The notes under the pieces: generated by a model
Told to the model about the DNA's origin: nothing
Databases searched by the model: none
The model's input: the letters and a program-made list of their open reading frames with translations, nothing else
In this document: positions 61,004 through 64,000 of the stretch, piece after piece
Layout: each line of letters opens with the position of its first letter
How positions within the stretch are numbered: the stretch's first letter is position 1
Assembly (NCBI GenBank): GCA_900184925.1
Contig: FXYJ02000002.1
Span: 124,001-188,000, forward strand
Direction: 5' to 3'
DNA length: 64,000 nt
Source: Ruminococcaceae bacterium HV4-5-B5C
GTDB lineage: Bacteria; Bacillota; Clostridia; Oscillospirales; Acutalibacteraceae
Made by a program: the position numbers and the translations under genes

Positions 61004-61736
61004 AATCCGCATACTGGTCTGCCTGATGGCCGCCGTGTCCTGCACGGCGGCTTTTTCCGTCAATGCCCTCGCTTACAGCGAAGGGAAAGCCTCTCCGACT
61101 TTGAGCAGTTCAAGCGTCACGCAGAGCAGCACCGCTTCGTCGGCAGCGTCCGCACCATCGTCTGGAACATCACTCAAGCCGCTGACGCCGGACGGCACCG
61201 GAACGGTGATTGACAATGTGACCAACAAGGACGGCAAAGAGTTTTTCACCATTACCACGCCGAGCAAGCACGTCTTTTACCTGATTATCGACCATCAGAA
61301 AAACGCCGAAAACGTCTATTTCCTTGACGCCGTAACGGACAAGGACCTGCTTGCGCTTGCAAAGAGCGACAACGAGGACGTATCCGGTTCTTCTTCGTCC
61401 AAGACTATTTCCACCCCGGAAACATCTTCTGCGCCGACCGCATCGACGCCTACGGCTTCATCCGCTTCCCGGCCGGAACAGCAGAACAACAGCGCCGGTA
61501 TCGCGGCGGTCGCCGTGCTTGCAGCCGTTCTCGTCGGCGCGGTGGTCTGGTTCTTCAAATTCCGCAAGCCAGGTAAAAAGGACAAGAACAAGCCTGACCC
61601 GAACGATTACGATTACACCGATGACGGGGACGAAGAATCCGGGCCGGAGGACGAACCGGAAGTCACTGACGGAGAGACAGAGCAAAAAGACGGTTCCGAA
61701 TCCTCCAATGGTGAAACGGAGCGTGAGAACGAATGA
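60990..61736 (+). CDS. DUF4366-family membrane protein
   Basis: The 248-residue protein has a signal peptide, a Ser/Thr-rich stretch, and the DUF4366 domain (GTGTVIDNVTNKDGKEFFTI, then VFYLIIDHQKNAENVYFLDA). A Ser/Pro linker, a transmembrane helix (about 170-190) and an acidic cytoplasmic tail follow. It is a standard component of this ICE family, placed after DUF4315. Its stop overlaps the next small gene (ATGA). Confidence 0.82.
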   Translation: MKKSKIRILVCLMAAVSCTAAFSVNALAYSEGKASPTLSSSSVTQSSTASSAASAPSSGTSLKPLTPDGTGTVIDNVTNKDGKEFFTITTPSKHVFYLIIDHQKNAENVYFLDAVTDKDLLALAKSDNEDVSGSSSSKTISTPETSSAPTASTPTASSASRPEQQNNSAGIAAVAVLAAVLVGAVVWFFKFRKPGKKDKNKPDPNDYDYTDDGDEESGPEDEPEVTDGETEQKDGSESSNGETERENE

Positions 61737-61897
61737 CCTTTTTCACCGACAGCCCTTTCGAGCGGATGATGGTGCAGAAGCCGCAGTACAGGCGGGAGGA
61801 ACGGCCTCCCGCCCCGCCGAAAGGCCGTCCTGATCATTCCCATAACTGTTACCGCGACCTTATCATCACATCGAAAGCTGGCAAGCCGGAGCAATAG
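61733..61897 (+). CDS. Small conserved ICE protein, 54 codons
   Basis: The 54-residue peptide begins MTFFTDSPFERMMVQKPQYR and continues with a Pro-rich stretch (RPPAPPKGRPDHSHNCYRDL). Similar small Pro-rich peptides with the TDSP-x-E-x-MM start occur between DUF4366 and topB in Tn1549-type elements. It overlaps the DUF4366 stop in an ATGA arrangement. A cysteine-rich tail seen in relatives is reduced here to a single Cys, perhaps because cargo inserted directly downstream altered its end. Confidence 0.55.
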   Translation: MTFFTDSPFERMMVQKPQYRREERPPAPPKGRPDHSHNCYRDLIITSKAGKPEQ

Positions 61898-61908
61898 TAT
61901 TCAGTTGC

Positions 61909-61937
61909 TTGTTTGCATCAGAATTGAATGGTATAAT
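61909..61937 (+). promoter_or_regulatory. Promoter of the acetyltransferase cargo gene
   Basis: TTGTTT (61909-61914), 17-bp spacer and consensus TATAAT (61932-61937) lie about 95 bp before the acetyltransferase, giving it expression independent of the transfer operon. Confidence 0.6.
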
Positions 61938-62030
61938 CAAAACAGAACGGTGGGTGGTAAAATGAAGATCTGCATTGTAATGACTGGAATAGTTCAATAA
62001 AATATAAAATATAAAACACGGGAGGCTTTT

Positions 62031-62660
62031 ATGACTATTCCAGATAAAAAAATCTACCCAAGGACGAACGACCCCCAAACAGTATATTTAAAAGCTGTTA
62101 TTACAGATCCCAACATCATCGTCGGCGATTACACTATGTACAACGACTTTGTTTCCGACCCCACGTTATTCGAAAAGAACAACGTGTTATATCACTATCC
62201 TGTTAACCGAGACAGGCTGATTATCGGTAAGTTCTGTTCCATCGCCTGCGGAGCCAAGTTTATTTTCACCAGCGCCAACCATACGCTCCGATCACTTTCG
62301 ACTTATCCATTTCCGATATTTTTCGAAGAATGGGGATTGGAAAAAAGTCGAGTTGCGGCGGCATGGGACAACAAAGGCGACACGGTTATCGGGAATGACG
62401 TTTGGATCGGCTATGAAGCAGTGATTCTGTCCGGCGTTCATATCGGCGACGGTGCGATCATAGGAACAAGGGCCGTCGTGACAAAGGATGTACCGCCGTA
62501 TACAATTGTTGGCGGCGTTCCCGCAAAAGAAATTAGAAAGCGCTATGATGAAGAAACCATTCGGAAATTGTTGCAAATCCAATGGTGGAACTGGCCTTTT
62601 GATAAGATACAGCAGTCCTTATCTCATATCATGAATGGCGAAGTGGATAAACTGCTATGA
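62031..62660 (+). CDS. Vat/CatB-type O-acetyltransferase (xenobiotic acyltransferase)
   Basis: The 209-residue protein has the hexapeptide-repeat left-handed beta-helix of xenobiotic acyltransferases, which acetylate streptogramin A (Vat) or chloramphenicol (CatB) with acetyl-CoA. Visible are VLYHYPVNRDRLIIGKFCSI, the catalytic His in TSANHTLRS, and GDTVIGNDVWIGYEAVILSG. The C-terminal KRYDEETIRKLLQIQWWNWP is also typical. The substrate cannot be settled from sequence. It has its own promoter and terminator and separates the 54-codon gene from topB, so it is ICE cargo. Confidence 0.88.
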   Translation: MTIPDKKIYPRTNDPQTVYLKAVITDPNIIVGDYTMYNDFVSDPTLFEKNNVLYHYPVNRDRLIIGKFCSIACGAKFIFTSANHTLRSLSTYPFPIFFEEWGLEKSRVAAAWDNKGDTVIGNDVWIGYEAVILSGVHIGDGAIIGTRAVVTKDVPPYTIVGGVPAKEIRKRYDEETIRKLLQIQWWNWPFDKIQQSLSHIMNGEVDKLL

Positions 62661-62700
62661 GTTAAGAGCATCAGGTTAATAAAATTCCTACTGTATAAGG

Positions 62701-62727
62701 GCAATCGAGAAATCGGTTGCTTTTTTT
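62701..62727 (+). terminator. Terminator of the acetyltransferase gene
   Basis: An 8-bp stem with one wobble (62701-62708 with 62713-62720) is followed by a run of seven T residues, 40 bp after the stop. Confidence 0.75.
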
Positions 62728-62757
62728 CTATGTCAACATGAAAAGGAGGATGCAAAA

Positions 62758-64000
62758 TTGAAACTTGTAATCAGCGAAAAGCCCTCGGTTGCTCAAAGCA
62801 TCGCTGCCGTGATCGGCGCGAAACAGCGCGGCGACGGGTCTCTGGAGGGTAACGGCTACATCATTTCATGGTGCCTCGGCCACCTCGCGGAGCTGGCCAG
62901 CGCCGACACCTATGATAAAAAATACGCGAAATGGCGGCGCGAGGATTTACCCATTCTACCGGAAAACTGGCGGTTTGCCGTAAGCGGGGACAAACAAAAG
63001 CAGTTTGCTATTCTCCGCGACCTGATGCGCCGCGACGATGTGAGCGAAGTTATCAACGCCTGCGACGCTGGACGCGAGGGCGAACTGATCTTCCACACTG
63101 TGTACGACATGGCCGGTTGCGTAAAGCCAATGAAACGGCTCTGGATTTCTTCCATGGAGGATGAAGCCATCCGGCAGGGATTTGCCGATCTGAAACCGGG
63201 CCGGGACTACGACGGGCTGCATCAGTCCGCGCTCTGCCGTTCCAAAGCCGACTGGCTGGTGGGTATCAACGCGACGCGCCTGTTTTCGGTTCTGTACCAT
63301 CGCACCCTGAACGTCGGGCGCGTCATGTCCCCGACGCTGGCACTCATCGTGCAGCGGGAAGCGGAGATTTCCGCATTCCAGCCGGAGCCGTTTTACACGG
63401 TTAATCTCGATTGCGGCGGTTTTACTGCCACCGGCGACAAGCTGAAAGCGAAGCCGGAAGCCGAAGCCATTGCCGCCGCCTGCAAGGACAAGGCGGTAAC
63501 CGTCAGGGCTGTAGAGCGGAAAGAAAAATCCGAAAAGCCGCCCGCGCTTTACGACCTGACCACCCTCCAGCGCGACGCCAACCGATTGCTCGGCTACACT
63601 GCCCAGCAGACGCTGGACTATCTGCAATCCCTGTATGAAAAGAAGCTCTGCACTTACCCCCGCACCGACAGCCGGTTTCTGACGAACGATATGGAAGGAA
63701 CCGTCCCGGAGCTTGCTTCCATTGCCGCCAGTATTTGCGGAGCAGACGTTCCCGAAAGGCTCAATGCCGGTCAGGTCTGCGACAGCGCAAAGGTCAGCGA
63801 CCATCACGCCGTCGTTCCCACCTCCGGCGCGGGCAAAGCAGACGCTTCCGCGCTGCCTGCCGGAGAGCGTGAAATCCTGCGGCTTGTGTCCCGGCAGGTT
63901 CTCTGCGCGGTCAGTGGGCCGCACAGATACGCCGAAACTGCCGTTACGCTGGACTGCGGCGGGCGTGATTTTACGGCCAAAGGCAAGACAGTCCTTGTTC
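62758..64000 (+). CDS. topB: DNA topoisomerase III, 3' end beyond the window
   Basis: The frame is open to the window end (414 codons seen), so the gene is partial. It is a type IA topoisomerase: Toprim start KLVISEKPSVAQSIA, the acidic triad segment ACDAGREGELIF, GRVMSPTLALIV, and the active-site Tyr300 in LCTYPRTDSR. ICE-borne TopB helps resolve DNA during transfer and excision and is a fixed member of the Tn1549-type module. It starts at TTG 62758, 12 nt after AAGGAGG. Confidence 0.93.
   Translation, partial: MKLVISEKPSVAQSIAAVIGAKQRGDGSLEGNGYIISWCLGHLAELASADTYDKKYAKWRREDLPILPENWRFAVSGDKQKQFAILRDLMRRDDVSEVINACDAGREGELIFHTVYDMAGCVKPMKRLWISSMEDEAIRQGFADLKPGRDYDGLHQSALCRSKADWLVGINATRLFSVLYHRTLNVGRVMSPTLALIVQREAEISAFQPEPFYTVNLDCGGFTATGDKLKAKPEAEAIAAACKDKAVTVRAVERKEKSEKPPALYDLTTLQRDANRLLGYTAQQTLDYLQSLYEKKLCTYPRTDSRFLTNDMEGTVPELASIAASICGADVPERLNAGQVCDSAKVSDHHAVVPTSGAGKADASALPAGEREILRLVSRQVLCAVSGPHRYAETAVTLDCGGRDFTAKGKTVLV

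Overview
This window looks like a chromosome segment from a GC-rich, spore-forming member of the Clostridia, probably Oscillospirales/Ruminococcaceae-like. That placement is inferred from Firmicutes-type ribosome binding sites with many TTG/GTG starts, a spore germination gene (ypeB), a Tn1549-type conjugation module and the general gene content. No rRNA or species marker is present. I used no database search; family names rest on recognised motifs.

Three compositional blocks are visible. (1) About 1-24.4 kb is GC-rich resident chromosome. It holds argB-argD-argF, ypeB, a stand-alone EAL phosphodiesterase, murD coupled to two M42 aminopeptidases and a GNAT protein, two tandem DUF6440 genes and a methionine gamma-lyase-family PLP enzyme. 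It also holds a sucrose operon on the minus strand (sucrose phosphorylase, ABC binding protein, two permeases, esterase, PfkB sugar kinase, then an MFS exporter) facing a LacI-type regulator with two operator-like dyads. One AT-rich newcomer, a DUF2971 gene, sits at 13.8 kb.

(2) From tRNA-Leu(UAG) at 24337-24419 to about 43.2 kb lies a markedly AT-rich accessory island. It carries a single-chain GmrSD-like restriction protein and a complete large serine recombinase with a DUF927 helicase. A compact minus-strand cluster of small genes follows (DUF1643, DUF960, DUF6809 and two peptides of 30 and 33 codons), then zinc-ribbon membrane proteins facing an XRE regulator. Next come a Hachiman-like HamA/HamB pair with a third membrane gene, and a four-gene cassette (two PD-(D/E)XK-like proteins and an unrecognised two-gene unit) bracketed by 70-bp direct repeats. 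The right-hand repeat runs straight into 12 bp identical to the 3' end of the tRNA, which suggests stepwise accretion of defence cassettes at this tRNA.

(3) From about 44.5 kb to the window end is the GC-rich conjugative part of an integrative element of the Tn1549/CTn type. Its order is ParA, ParB, surface proteins, a replication-initiator-like protein, DUF3801/PcfB, VirD4 coupling protein, Maff2 pilin-like protein, TrbL/VirB6, DUF3848, PrgI/VirB3, VirB4, NlpC/P60 hydrolase, DUF4315, DUF4366 and topoisomerase III (cut by the window end). Two cargo genes with their own terminators interrupt this otherwise conserved order: an AraC regulator and a Vat/CatB-type acetyltransferase. The relaxase and integrase are not in the window. 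The left junction, near 44.5 kb, coincides with a serine recombinase that has lost its whole catalytic domain.

The most rewarding leads are the repeat-flanked four-gene cassette (39.9-43.1 kb), the HamAB-like system with its extra membrane gene, the tiny-peptide operon (31.9-33.6 kb), the ICE/recombinase junction, and the 15-bp periodic repeats inside the replication-initiator gene.
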